Assembly (NCBI GenBank): GCA_940337035.1
Contig: CALNHX010003561.1
Span: 62,001-126,000 of the forward strand
Reading direction: 5' to 3'
Source of the DNA: Agriotes lineatus
Taxonomy: Eukaryota > Arthropoda > Insecta > Coleoptera > Elateridae
DNA length: 64,000 bases
The notes under the pieces were generated by a model, which worked only from the letters and a program-made list of their open reading frames with translations, ran no database searches and had not been told where the DNA came from. Position numbers and translations under genes: made by a program. The number at the start of each line of letters is the position of its first letter. Position 1 is the first letter of the stretch. Below are positions 1 to 11,666 of this stretch, piece after piece.

Positions 1-1785
1 AATCATCACCAAAGACCAAGGACACAATCGCCAACCACAACCAAATTCACTCACAAGACTAAGGAACCCAAAAAAGACGAAGTCGTTAGCAAAGAAAGGC
101 AATGCCAAAAGAACTGGCTAACAATAGCCCAAGGGACGAAAGGGACAATAACTAGAGAAGAGAGTCGGGTCTGACGAATCCGGAACAAGCCAATGCACAA
201 CCGAGCAACACAAACCGTCTTCAATTCCCAATCACGCCCTAAACTAAAACAAATACAAGTGACAAACTCACTTGAGGAAACAATCCGTATAAGCGAAATG
301 GATGCCCAAAAACAAAAAAAATTCAAAGCAGCTTGATAGCTGAAGGCAACCAGACAACATCAGCTACACGAGTAAACTTCACACAAAACTCCAAAACTGC
401 TGACGGACACGATAAATGGCATCAAACGGCCAAATCCCCGTAAAGCGGAGAACGTCACGACAGCATCCCAAAGGGGCATAAAATAAAGAATCCGGTCTCA
501 AAAGGAAACCATCATCAATCCAACAAGTTGACTTAAACCTTGCCAAATACGAAAGAGAGGGTAAAGAAAAGGAACCAACAGATAAGAATGCTAAGAAACG
601 GTCTGAGAGGAAAATTTGCAAAACAAAACCCCATAAGCACATCCACTTCCAACCACCATACTAACAATCAATCCAAAAAGGAAAGAAAGAAAATGAAATG
701 AAAAGCCAGAAATTAACAAACGCACCAAATCAACTAGAAAGATGGTTTGGGAGACCATAATAATTCGAGCAAGCGAATCTCCCAAACACACCAACATCGA
801 TCCAATATTCTAATCGACAATCTAAAAGCAAAGATAAGAAGCAAACAAATAAACCGCGCTAATCCAACTAAAAGACGGCCTAAGAATCTCGCAAAGCAAA
901 CTGCCCCAAGCACATCACCAACACGCGCCTAACAGAGTCAGCACCTCAACAGGAAACATCAAAAGGAAAAACACTTCCACAAAGGAAGGATGACAAAACA
1001 GAAAAAAACTCAAGCATACTAAATCCACAGCTTCTCAAGAACACGCAACCAATCGAAATCGAAACCATTCAGAAACTCCACTCACCAAAGCATGCTCTCG
1101 CAACAAATCCCAACATACTGCCTAAACTCACAACGTAACCAATCAACCACTCAAACGGAAGAAAAGAAAAAAACACGAGCGAGGGCTCCAAAATAACTTG
1201 AGAAATGAACTTGGGAAACACAACAACACCCTGCGAAATGTGCACAGTACCTGGCTACCAACGGTGATACAGAAAGCTGATCTCGCAGAAGATTCACCAA
1301 AACAATCGCACAATAAACCAAAATAAGTAGCAGCCATCAAAAATACAAATCAATAAAAGAGGCGAAAAACCAAATTACTAACAGAGGTGAAAAACCTCTC
1401 CAATCAAAAATCTAACGTGACAAAAACTTGGCTACTAAAAACGGGAATAAAGCACAAAGCAAACGCACTTGAGCCAACCAGCAAACGTTACTTCTACAAT
1501 AAAACGTTATTGAAATCAACTCCGAAATCTAAATTTTATATCGCACGGAATGGTTTCCAACGACACAAGCATGAACAAATATAGTAGTTAAAAATTCTAT
1601 AATACTTAACTAGCATGCACAAATAGCAGAACATATTAAAATCAGACAATGCAGCAGTAGCAATAAATGTCTCAATAAAAACAATACACCCTAACAATCT
1701 GATTGCACATAAGGTTTAATTAGTCACGGCTATTAATTCAAATACCAAAATTTGGAAATGCCAAAGCCCACTTAAAAAAACACAG
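1..1785 (-). mobile_element. Non-coding interior of an LTR element (LARD-like), cut by window edge
   Basis: The plus strand here is very rich in A and C and poor in G, so the minus strand, which the primer-binding site marks as sense, is T/G-rich. Positions 1-970 match about 58767-59890 in the same orientation, so this is repeated DNA. Only short open frames exist on either strand, and none resembles gag, protease, reverse transcriptase or integrase. With a PBS and LTR just to the right, this looks like a large retrotransposon derivative with a non-coding interior. A badly decayed Gypsy element is the alternative. Confidence 0.55.
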
Positions 1786-1803
1786 GCCCCACGTTGGGCG
1801 CCA
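1786..1803 (-). promoter_or_regulatory. tRNA-Lys primer-binding site of an LTR element
   Basis: Read on the minus strand, TGGCGCCCAACGTGGGGC lies four bases after the CA end of the adjacent LTR. It is complementary to the 3' end of animal tRNA-Lys(CUU) including CCA (recalled from general knowledge). It fixes the orientation: the LTR to the right is the 5' LTR and the interior runs leftward. Confidence 0.75.
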
Positions 1804-1807
1804 TTTT

Positions 1808-4258
1808 TGTTGGCTAATTATTACTTATTTTCTGGGCGATCTTCCAAAGAAAAATTACAATCAGGTACACTTAGGTGCAAAAGCCGGTCGCCAGCACAGC
1901 GATCGGAGGCGTGTAGCTCTTTGAGAAATAAAACGGTAGAACAATAATTAAATGCCCAGTTCGCAAACAAATCTTTATAATAACGGCGAATGCACCCCGG
2001 TGCTCTAGCGAGAATTTGTAAACTCAATACCTAGCATAGAACTACACTTCCTGCAAGTTGGCTCCAAATACAGCAAATAACCGTAACTAAACTCAACCCA
2101 GTTTACTGGCATAAAGATAATATAATTCCAGGAAAATATCACAGTACAAAGCATATATTGCAATGATCCTTGTCTTTAATGTTTAATAATATGTAAACAA
2201 ATAATTCAAATACAAAAGATCACTACAAACTTTTTTGTTTACGTTGGTTCTTATTTAAAATCGATATTTGACTGACTAATAATATTTACGTGGTTTGTTC
2301 TATTCAAGTGTTAATCGCCTTTTGCCCTTTTATTTCAAATTCACCAATCCGTAATTAGTAATTTGGCTAGCACCGGAATTAAGCATGAAAACTCAAATAT
2401 CTTTAGGGGTCTGAGGTTCCTTCTTGTTAATAAAATTGTACGCCACTGAAATGCGTAGTTCAAATGCTCTACCATAACCTTGTAACTAACTCAGTCTAAA
2501 TTGAAGTTCTATAGAGACATTTAACGAAGTGCAAGTCGCCTGAAAGTTTAATTGTTTGTTTACTGCAATTCGAATGAGCAAACGAACTCGGTAAGATTTG
2601 AATTATCGCGCTTAATCTACGCGTCACTCTAGCAATTGTTTTGCAGATCGAAAATTAGGCTTTTGTTTCGGTAAATTAGGAAGAATCTCAAATTTTCTAA
2701 CCCAACTTTCTGATGTCGGTTATAGCAGTTTTAAAACGTTCCGAAGTCCTGGATTCTGCTTATATCGGCTCCGCAGCGCAGCTTTTGGGTCCCTCAGTAA
2801 GTTGTACGCTTACAATAATAGAATTGGCTTCACCACTGACCTTTTGAATTTTCCCCAGATGGTCTCCGTTGAGGTTCCGCAGGTGAAAATTGCTCACACC
2901 TTCTCTTGCGGTCGGTTGCCAGATGTGCGATGCTGGTATGGTCCTCGTAGACCTCGGCTGCTAGTGTAGGAACTCCAATATTGCCCCTGGGTGTCCTCGA
3001 ATGGCCCGAAATGACTTGTCGAAGCTCGGTCGTCAGGAACGGAACGATGGCCGAAGATGAATTTAACTTTAGGTGAAGGATTTTATTACCTTTATTTGTG
3101 CACGAACACTGACACGTTATAAACACTTTGGTGCAATTTTGTGGCTGTAAATTAATGTAAAGGGTATGAAAATTGAAATTAAACACCAGCCACAATTTAA
3201 GCTGTCGACCAGCAATTTTTATTCATTTGTTGTTAATCTCTTGTTAGTTATAAACAAAAAACAATCTACTAAAATTAAACAGGAAATTCGAACTGTGTCA
3301 AATCAGAATCTTTACAAATTAAATCTTAAATTTAATACATTTTTACAATTAAACTTAATTCTATAAAATTGTCTTTGTAAGTTTATGGTTATTGTCCTTT
3401 GATTTTCACTCGCGTTTCGCTAATTAACAGGCCCTTTTATTCACTCATTTCACTGATCACTGCCTCCTTTCGTTCATTTCCTCTTTAGCTACTTTAGAGT
3501 TCAATGTAAGTTCCGCTTTCACTTAGGTACTCCCAAACCAATACACATTTTAAATCCAGCTATTTTCGAATTCTTGTTGGTCCATTTTTTAATTTATGAT
3601 TCGCCTTCTAAATCTGCCTTTGGGTTCTTTTACCCCATTCTTTCATAAGCCTTCTGCCTCTCTAACCTTTGTTTAATTTGCTCAAAGAACTTATTATTTT
3701 ATTTACTCTAGTTCAAATTCATTTGCGACACACAGTTAATTATTGCTCTCTGTAAGAACTTGCTTTTTCTCTGCATATTTTAAATAATGCCATAAGTTTA
3801 ACTAAATTACTTTAAGAACTGCACACCCTTGTGACAATCAAGCTTCATTTCCTTCTAGCTTATTTAATTTATTTCCAATAATAATGGCTCAATTTGTCCA
3901 TGTAATTTCATATTGACAACTTATGTGAAAATTATACAGATGTGTGAATTCTATCAACTCTGTGCTTTTCTATTTTGATTTAATTTGTTCGCACTGCTAC
4001 CAGAGCTGCTTTGAGGCCTAAAAACCATTGCAATATATAGTTATCACAATGATCTGCACAAATCAGAATCACATAGTTACTACAATTAGACAAATTACAT
4101 ACAATCAAATACTTACAGCTTCACAATACAGTACGGCAATATTACAAATTGCACATATTAAAAATAGCTGCCTAGCAAGCCACTTGGCCCGCAGAAATTC
4201 CTGGGCTCAGTCTTGATGGAAACTTAAAACGCGGTTCCAAGCGTTTGGCCAAATAAGC
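1808..4258 (-). repeat. 5' LTR (copy A) of the Lys-primed element, split by a nested solo LTR
   Basis: On the plus strand it begins TGTTGGCTAATTATTAC, so on the sense strand it ends in CA next to the PBS. The same sequence recurs from 56143 (copy B) and from 50090 (copy C). Homology with copy B runs to about 4258, after which flanking DNA differs. Without the nested insertion at 2159-4032 the LTR is roughly 570 bp. The outer boundary is uncertain because I do not see a clean TG dinucleotide there. Confidence 0.6.
2159..4032 (-). mobile_element. Nested solo LTR, 1.87 kb, with 4-bp TSD ATAT
   Basis: It begins TGCAATG and ends CATTGCA (TG...CA) and is flanked by ATAT at 2155-2158 and 4033-4036. 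The copy B LTR at about 56490 has the uninterrupted site with one ATAT, which proves insertion. A TATAAG at 2764-2759 on the minus strand suggests that strand is sense. An open frame of 121 codons (3195-2830, minus) lies upstream of it and is also open in the second copy (51142-51507). It matches no family I know and may simply be open U3 sequence. Confidence 0.7.
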
Positions 4259-4342
4259 TCGTGCTTTTGTATTTACAACTGCCCATTTAATACTTATGAT
4301 GCCGTTCTCTAGTTATGATTGACGTTTTGGTTATCGATAATA

Positions 4343-4644
4343 CCAGCGTACATAAATCAAACAAGTAGAGACACTCACTGTCGGTTCCTTTGATATAAAA
4401 ATTCCGGTTTGGATGACCTTGAACGGCCCCTGGGGGTTACTTTCCGATAGTACTAACAGATGGCGCCACTGCTTTGTTACATATGATTGGTAGCAGAGCT
4501 AGTAACTGGCTCTGATTGGTAAAATTTTGTGCTGCCATCTGATAGTCAAGCTTAGAAATACCCCCCGAGTTACTTTCCCTGGCACTCTAGACAGATTTCA
4601 ACATTTGGCATGAGTGTCTCTACTGGTTTGATGTATGTACGCTG
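4343..4644. mobile_element. MITE with ~34-bp TIRs and TSD ATAATA
   Basis: The ends CAGCGTACATAAATCAAAC and, on the reverse strand, CAGCGTACATACATCAAAC continue as inverted repeats for 34 bp with two mismatches. ATAATA flanks both sides (4337-4342, 4645-4650). The right palindrome arm near 10890-10905 carries the unoccupied site with a single ATAATA. There is no coding capacity. The 6-7 bp TSD does not settle the superfamily. Confidence 0.75.
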
Positions 4645-4664
4645 ATAATAGATACAAAAAGTCG

Positions 4665-4910
4665 TTTTTCGTACACTAGCATTGAAAGAGGTACTTTGCC
4701 GTACAATTTATTAATCAGCAAGTTGCACTTTGCGGTATTCGTAGGCAAAGTAGTATTTTGCGGTATTCGTACGGCAAAGTAGCACTTTTCCGTACGTTTC
4801 CTTAGTTACAACACATATAAAACGTTACGTACATAATAACATTACTCTACTTATTTGCTATATACGAGGATAAATTTAGTATTCCGTTTTGTATGCTAGT
4901 GTACGAAAAA
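4665..4910. repeat. Hairpin segment with perfect 18-bp inverted ends
   Basis: TTTTTCGTACACTAGCAT at 4665-4682 is exactly inverted at 4893-4910. The interior repeats a motif of the type GCGGTATTCGTA(C)GGCAAAG. The segment and DNA up to about 5035 are missing from the right palindrome arm. It is probably another MITE, although the true ends may lie outside these repeats. Confidence 0.5.
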
Positions 4911-6177
4911 ATATTGTACGAAACTCGTATGAAAGTGGCTTTTCCATACTCGTCTCGAAATTCCGGACTCGGCCGAACGGCCTCTTCCGGAAACATCTCA
5001 CTCGTACTGAAAAGCTCCACTTTCTATACTTGTAACGTAAATTACTATTGTGATTTAGCTAAACTTCCGACAAATGAAATAATTATACAGGGTGTTTCTT
5101 AAGTCGACCATGTGAATTCTGAAGGTACCAACATTGTAACGTAAAAAGAGGTCTAAAAAACTCGTTTAAGGTTTTTTGCCTCAGATCGGTAATTCTCTTA
5201 TACACCGTTAAAAATTTGAGAAAACAATTTGTTGTTAAGTAAGTAAATAGAAAAATTCGGGGAAATTAAAAAATCTTCAGCCTTTCTAAAGTTTCCCATG
5301 AAAATTACAACGTGAAGCACATTTTTCAAACACATTTCGACGAAATGGTGCCTACACGTAATAAAACTGCCGTTCAAAATTAATCGCTCCAATATTGGCA
5401 AATCGGCTTAACAAAGGAAATGGCTAATAGGAGATTTTCAATTTTAAAGACTAAATTAAATCGAAATTCCTTACTATAACAAATTATTGTCATTTATAAA
5501 CGACTATCAAAAATTTTGCCATATGGAATTGGTTCCGGTATCAAAATTAAATGAACCCAATGCCGCATCACGCAGTAATAAAGAAATCAAGTAAATCCAA
5601 AAAACTACTGGTGAAGTTTGAAGAATCGGCTGTATTTATCTGGGATTAGTTTAAATAAAACATTAATGGTTGGGCCAAAACTTCAAGATGACTTGCTTTT
5701 AATTATTCTTAGATTTAGATTGCACATATTTATTTTAACCGCCGATATAAGCAAAATCTATCTGCAAATATTTTTCCCTCCAAAAAATCGATAATAGCAA
5801 AGGATTTTATGGTGGACTAACTTTAATTAGAAGACCTACCTAAAGGAATGCAGATGAGAAACGCATTAAATTACTGGAATGGTAGTAAGAACTTACATAT
5901 CTTGACTGCATACATCAAAAAGAGTAAAATACTTTGATAACGAGAATAGAGTATTCTTACAAATATTACTCTGCGTTTTTCATTAATTCATTTTATTTTA
6001 CTAAAATGATAAAATAGAGACTTGATATTATAATTAGTAAAAGATTAACACTTTGCAATTTGAAATTCAAATATTTTAAGTTCTATAAGTTGTATTATAA
6101 AAAATGTGCCACTCTTAAGAAAACGCATGTACAGGGTGATTTTGAAATGCACTTATAGGTATATTGAGATCTCACAT

Positions 6178-6650
6178 AATAGTATATTATATCATGAGGG
6201 ACTAAAGTGCACGAATTTAATCCCGTGAGTGGAGTTTGTTGCCTCGAGGGCCAAGCCCGAGGGCAACAACCACTCAAGGGATTTAGGCATTTTAGTCCCG
6301 AGATATATACGGTATTTTTTGCACTTTTGGGAACATTATCATCAAACATTTCCAAAATTTAAAATCTGTCAATTTGGAAACTGACAATTTCAATTTTTTA
6401 AAAACTGAATTGCAGCAGGCCCTGGGTATTGTCAGTATATGTCAAATTCGAGATTTTCAGGTTAAGTTTTGCGTCAGTGTGTGTTAAATGACAAACAAAA
6501 CCTAACCTACTAACCTCTTGTGTACAGAAATTTACCATAGTTACGGTATCATTTTTACTTTAGTCCCTTGGGATTAGAGGAGCTACTTTAGTCCCTGTTT
6601 ACGGGGACTAAAGTATCAACTTTAGTCCCGGAAGTGCAAAAATAATGAAT
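6178..6650. repeat. Hairpin MITE(s) with GGGACTAAAGT motifs
   Basis: A GC-rich imperfect palindrome spans about 6217-6285. It is bracketed by copies of GGGACTAAAGT and its complement at about 6196, 6290, 6556, 6587, 6602 and 6617. The left end, ATAGTATATTATATCATG, resembles the ends of the hairpin elements at 60.2 and 60.5 kb. No gene is seen between 5.2 and 7.0 kb. Confidence 0.5.
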
Positions 6651-7091
6651 AAACAAGTAGATCTGTAACATTTTCGTATACAGCGTCTTGCTTACTGATT
6701 TCTCAAAAAGTTTGTGCTTCATTTAAAATTAGTTTTAGGAATATATTTTTCAATTGTTTTACGGTTTGGCGGGAAATAGAATTAATCTAAAATGTCAGGA
6801 ATAAACTACCTTTATTTCTAAAAAAAAATATGGCATTTAAAAATTAAGTTCAAATATACAGTTTCAATAAAAGCATTTAATTTTTATTTTTAATCGTTCA
6901 TTTATTTTAAAATGCTGAGTCAACGAAACTGAATTTTCCTCACTAAACGTTTATTATATCATATGCTCTGATATTTTTAAATACCACTAGTATTTGGGCT
7001 TGCAGACGGTTATTCAAAAAATCACAAGGCACTTGATTTGTGAAATACGCTTATACTCAAAACTTTTTGGAGTATCACTTGACGATGCGAT

Positions 7092-7905
7092 AGACTATCT
7101 GTGTTGCCACCGCAAAAAAAGTCACCCGGAATAAAAGTCACTGGAAAGAAAGTCAACGGAAAAAAGGCACCAAGAAAAAAACCCCGGATAAAAGTCACCA
7201 GGAAAAGAGCCTCCGGAGTAGTAGTCCGACACTTTTTATAGGGCACCTGTCAATCATCCAATTAAATTGGTTGACCTAATAAAATTTATCTAATTAAATG
7301 ACCTAATTAATTTCGCGGATTGCTCTAATTAATTTTGATATGTGCTACTGATTAAATTACGCGTTAGCTACTGATTAAATTACGCGGCGGCCATTTTTAA
7401 TTTGCTTCCGGAATTACGCGGCTGCCATTTTTAATTTCAATTTTCGCGCAAATTTTTGAATTTGAAATCTATTTTTCAGATTTTGTCTAAGTTCCTTTTT
7501 TGAATTTAAACTTCCCGGGGGTCGGCCATCTTGGTTTTCTGCGTGCGCACTTTTCTCGGCTGCCATTTTTACTTTTTAATTTAGGAGAGACAACCAACAC
7601 CCAATGAGTACAAGAGACACAGATGAGCGTGCGACTAAAAACAACCAGAGAGATGGCTGATTTACCAATTGAAATTCAAAAACGGGCGCTAAATTAAAAA
7701 TGGCAGCCGAGAGAAGTGCGCGCTCAGAAAACCAAGATGGCCGACCCCCGGGAAGTTTAAATTCAAAAAAGAAACTTAGTGATTCATTTACCGAGGGTCT
7801 TTTTTCCGGTGACTCTTTCTGGTGTCATTATTTTTCGAGTGATTTTTTTACGGGGGTTTTAATTCTGTGGCTTTTTTCCGCTACCCGTTGTTGGGTTACT
7901 TTACT
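7092..7905. mobile_element. Foldback-like element
   Basis: The outer parts (7092-7220 and 7781-7905) are degenerate tandem runs of a 15-16 bp motif, GTGACTTTTTTCCGG on one strand, in inverted orientation. The inner arms 7490-7581 and 7690-7778 are near-identical inverted repeats around a loop of about 110 bp. Inverted repeats built from short tandem repeats are the hallmark of foldback elements. The short open frames here simply translate the repeats. Confidence 0.6.
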
Positions 7906-8020
7906 GCGACACGTAACTTTTCGAAATTTTGAAGGGGCGTAACTTCATTTTTCATTGCTTGGCAGTATACCAAAATAATAGATCGTTTAGGGCCGGTTCT
8001 ACAATGCAAGTATGTACCTA

Positions 8021-8535
8021 TAAGCCGTTCACGACCTTTTTGGGACAGAGTTGGCTATGATTTTTTCTTTTCATGTTGGACTAACTGATTCGATGATGTA
8101 GCGGATGCAACTTTCTTTTTCTGTCAGTGTCTGTTCGATATTTTCTTGCCACCACATTGCCAGATTTATTATTTTAATATTCGTAAGAAAATAAATTATT
8201 TATCAAATGTGTAAAAATAATTTTAATTTCCGTCAAAGGAAAAGTCAAAATGCCCAAAATAATGTTGTTACAACCAAAAATTTCCATTAAACGATGCTAC
8301 TTCCAATTTAAAAAGGACATACCAAATTTAAAAGAACGCGAGTCGATGTGGAGACTAGAGAATATCCGGCAACAATGTACCTATTCAGAATATATAACCT
8401 TAAACTGAAAACAACCTAACCTAACACAAAAAGTGTCAATTTCCATGAGGGAGTTTAGTTGCAACAGAGGTTCTGCCAATAAAATTACTAGATGGTCATA
8501 GCCTCACTTGACCCAAAAAGATCGTGAACGGCTTA
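8021..8535. mobile_element. TA-flanked MITE, TIR TAAGCCGTTCACGACCTTTT
   Basis: The two ends are inverted repeats for about 25 bp with one mismatch, each flanked by TA. A partial inverted copy lies at about 41444-41744. TA flanks suggest a Tc1/mariner-type non-autonomous element. No coding sequence is seen. Confidence 0.7.
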
Positions 8536-8839
8536 TATATACCCAGATTAAGCTCTCCGAGGTATAATTGTCATAGTTTCCATTGTTATAGCAATCGTTT
8601 CTAGAGTATTTATTCCTCGGATAACTTTATCCTTGGTTTGTAAAACTGGCCCTTATTAGATAATTCGGTTTTTTTAAATTCACTCATATCTCATCCATAC
8701 ATACCCAGTGTGCCATAGAAAGCAAGTGTTTTTTAATGGAAAATCGAATAAATCCAGAACTTTTAAAGCGTATTTCAAAAATTGAAGGCATTTATAAAGC
8801 TTAGACAATGAAAAAATCAAATATGTAAAAATATACAGT

Positions 8840-9650
8840 GGAGTAAAAGCATAAAACCAGTAACAACACTCCAGTCTCGCAGACTAATACATGAGGAAGT
8901 ACAACTTAGCTACCAATTCCTTTTAAAAATAGAAGTGTCCGAAGTTGACTGGCTTAAATATGATGATAAAACAGAAGCTAGTGAGAAAAAATTTAAAATA
9001 TATATATCGGCAGCAGAAAAGGTATGTGGTGTGAAAACCATACTATTAAGACAAGGACAAAACAAACGGCTTGGCAATCAAGTAACATTCCATCAAAGTT
9101 GAAGATAAAGAAATAGTTATGGCACAACTACCTCACAACAAAATGCATTGAAGACTATGAGCTATGACTGCTATGAGTAAACAAAATGGTGAATAATGCT
9201 AAGAAACAAAGTTTGGAAGATGAGGTTGGGGGAAAATGGAACATAACTTTAAAAAAGAACAGAAGCTTTTTTGTAGTGTCTTAAAGAATTTCAGAAAAGA
9301 CAAAACATTCCTTCTGAATGTCATTAAAGATAAAACGGGAAAATTGCTAACTAACGACACGAAGATCATGGCCAGTTGAAAACAGCACTTTGAAGATATA
9401 CTTGGGCAACATAATAGCGATGCAGATGACACAACGAAAAGTGATTAACAACATATCAGAGTCGAATAGTAAAGCATGCAAAACAAATAATTAGAACAAG
9501 TAATATTAACATTAAAAGTTAGTAAAGCCTCTGGATATGACAAGCTAAGTCCAAAATGATTAAGTATTTAGAACCGAAGGGCTTACACACATTTCTAATT
9601 CTGGTCAATTCTGCTTGAAAACATAAAAACATTGAAATAGGAAAAAACGA
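8840..9650 (+). pseudogene. Non-LTR retrotransposon fragment (linker and start of RT domain)
   Basis: Conceptual translation in shifting frames shows W..(Y/F)...I..AAEKVCGVK near 8940-9045, typical of the region between endonuclease and reverse transcriptase in RTE-like LINEs. Further on comes F..VLKNFRKDKT..L.NVIKDKTGKLLTND near 9240-9360, and then a KASGYDKLSP block near 9525-9560 that opens the RT domain. Several stops and shifts are present. The catalytic RT motifs are missing, so this is a 5'- and 3'-truncated relic. Confidence 0.6.
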
Positions 9651-9675
9651 AAAGAGCTATGACGTTGAAACTTTA

Positions 9676-9897
9676 TACACTGCTCAAAAAAATTAAAAGT
9701 CTTCCAAAATTACGGTCAATATAAATTTTGAAACAATACTCAGTCTATACATTTTCCAAGGTATAGTGATAGTGTTTCCATTATAAAATCCCTGAAAACA
9801 AAAACCTATAACAATCAAATACTGATTGTCGTAGAAACGTGTAACAATTTAAGTCGACTTTTACTAGGTGCTCTTTTAATTTTTTGAGCAGCGTGTA
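9676..9897. mobile_element. Short MITE, TIR CACTGCTCAAAAAAATTAAA
   Basis: CACTGCTCAAAAAAATTAAA near 9678 is inverted near 9875-9895 (GAGCAGCGTG end), with TATA on both outer sides. The length is about 220 bp with no coding capacity. The ends resemble Tc1/mariner TIRs. Confidence 0.65.
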
Positions 9898-9899
9898 TA

Positions 9900-10330
9900 A
9901 GTTTTGTTTACTATCTAGATGCGACAACAAGCTTTTGAAGAAAATCGCATAACCGCAAGTATGGTGTTTACTCTTGTGATTTTTCAGTTTTTTTCGATTT
10001 TTTCAAAACGGCTCTAATGATATTTTTCAAACGTTACATTGTTATTGCATTTTTAATGTGTATTGATGTGAGATAGGTGATTTTCCAGTTGAATACCTCG
10101 AAAATGGGTTTCTTTTTTTATTTACTCCAATTTTAAATAGAATAGCCCGTATTAAAACTTTAGAGATAATTTGTCTTTTCAACTAACTCTATTTTTTACG
10201 GTTTTTTTGACAAATGCTTAAAAATTAAAAATACTTTTTTTGGCTAATTATAGGATCACTGTAAAAGGAAGTTGTGTGCGTGTATCACACCAGATTTTTT
10301 TATCGTATTCTGATTCTTAATGCTGCAACT
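9900..10330. repeat. Interspersed repeat, inverted copies near 49.7 and 55.0-55.5 kb
   Basis: Parts of this stretch are reverse complements of 49660-49870 and 55030-55540, for example the block around CACTGTAAAAGGAAGTTGTG. No open frame of note is present. The family is unidentified. Confidence 0.55.
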
Positions 10331-10675
10331 ATAGTTTCATCAATCTATACCATAAACCGTCAATGTTAAATTTTACAAATATTTTCTGAGTGTACCTGGA
10401 AATTACAGTTTTTCCCCTTTTTCATTTCTGTTCCATTGCAATTGAAGTGTATGCACAAAAATTAAAGCATTTTGGAGATATTTTTTTTACAAGAAAGTGA
10501 CATGTCTAGTTTTTTAATTTCAAAAATTTCAGTGCTGCCAATATGAGCAAGCAGAAGTTCCAAAACAGAATTTAAACAAGGTACCAACTTGACACCGTTT
10601 TGACAGATCACGAATTTTGTGAATGGATAAGGTTTTTGTTACTCACATGCTTTAAAAAATATGCGGTTATATGAC

Positions 10676-10988
10676 AAATTCGGAGATTCTCAAAACGTTT
10701 TCTCAAATTTTTAACGGTGTTTTATAAGAGAATTACGGATCTGAGGCAAAACACTTTAAACGAGTTCTTTACACCTCTTTGTACGTTACAATGTTGGTAC
10801 CTCCAGAATTCACATGGTCGACTTAAGAAACACCCTGTATAATTATTTCATTTGTCGGAAGTTTAACTAAATCACAAACGCCTTTTTGTATCTATTATCG
10901 ATAACCTCATTTACCTACAAAACGTCAATTATAACTAGAGAACGGCATCATATAAGTATTAAATGGGCAGTTGTAAATACAAAAGTAG
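10676..10988. repeat. Right arm of the 6.7-kb palindrome
   Basis: This is the reverse complement of the left-arm blocks at 5045-5215 and 4263-4340. It lacks the two insertions found in the left arm, so it shows the pre-insertion state. A CAGGGTGTTTC-type end meets TA at 10837-10839. Confidence 0.65.
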
Positions 10989-11666
10989 ACATTGTAGACA
11001 TATTGGTAGGTGTAGAATTAATTGCACCCATAAATAGTTTTTTCCCGTAATGAAACAGCACTCATAGGTACTATGCAAGTTTGCCGCGACTATTAAAAAG
11101 AACCAGAAAGCCAGATCGTATTTGTTTTTCCACAATTTTAGTCTTGAAGTGAGAAACAGTTAATCAAATAAACAAACCTACCATATTGCAACGTCATCTA
11201 CAAGAATGCAATTTCAAAACGGCCGCTGGTACATGCAGTCGGCGTTTTGGTTATGACAGCGATTACCTTGCAAGACATTTCACCGAACGGCCAAACAGCC
11301 GACCGCGTTCGGGGTCGGCGTTTTGGGCGAGGATCGTACTAGCGTTCTATAGCTCGTTTCACTCTGACTATGCAGTGTACAGGGATAGGGCTACAGTATT
11401 GCCATATTTCCCCAGCAAGTCGCTTAAAACTGAACACGAAGACGTCAATTTGTAATGGCGTCAGAGTGAACGGTCGACGTTTGGGCGGCTCTGTGTTATT
11501 TTGCCAAGAAATGGGTCTGGCTAGAAGTAACTCGTTTAAAGTTTGGTGAACTGTGTAAAGGTATAACCCTACCGTAATATTACCCAGTTATTGGTTCGTA
11601 AAGTACTCAAATAGGCCCTAATAGTTTAACTGTGTGATTCGCTGGTGAGCCGTCCGATTGTCCGCC

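Larger units (their letters stand above)
4263..5226. repeat. Left arm of a 6.7-kb imperfect palindrome
   Basis: Blocks 4263-4340 and 5045-5215 are reverse complements of 10895-10985 and 10680-10875. The left arm is interrupted by two extra segments absent from the right arm: a MITE at 4343-4644 and a hairpin segment near 4665-5035. The inner block begins CAGGGTGTTTCTTAAGTCG at 5088 after TA, like a TA-targeting transposon end. Similarity continues outward past that TA, so this is two inverted copies of one repeat rather than a simple TIR pair. Confidence 0.65.

Noticed and set aside
747..932. 61-codon frame conserved with 59627-59812
   Set aside because: Conservation reflects the repeat itself; the peptides are low-complexity K/N/Q-rich and lack any motif.
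7022..7246. 74-codon open frame
   Set aside because: It is the translation of the degenerate 15-16 bp repeats of the foldback element.
5088..10837. A single 5.75-kb TA-flanked transposon with CAGGGTGTTTC ends
   Set aside because: The inverted similarity continues outside the supposed TA target sites, and no transposase of its own lies between, so two inverted repeat copies explain it better.
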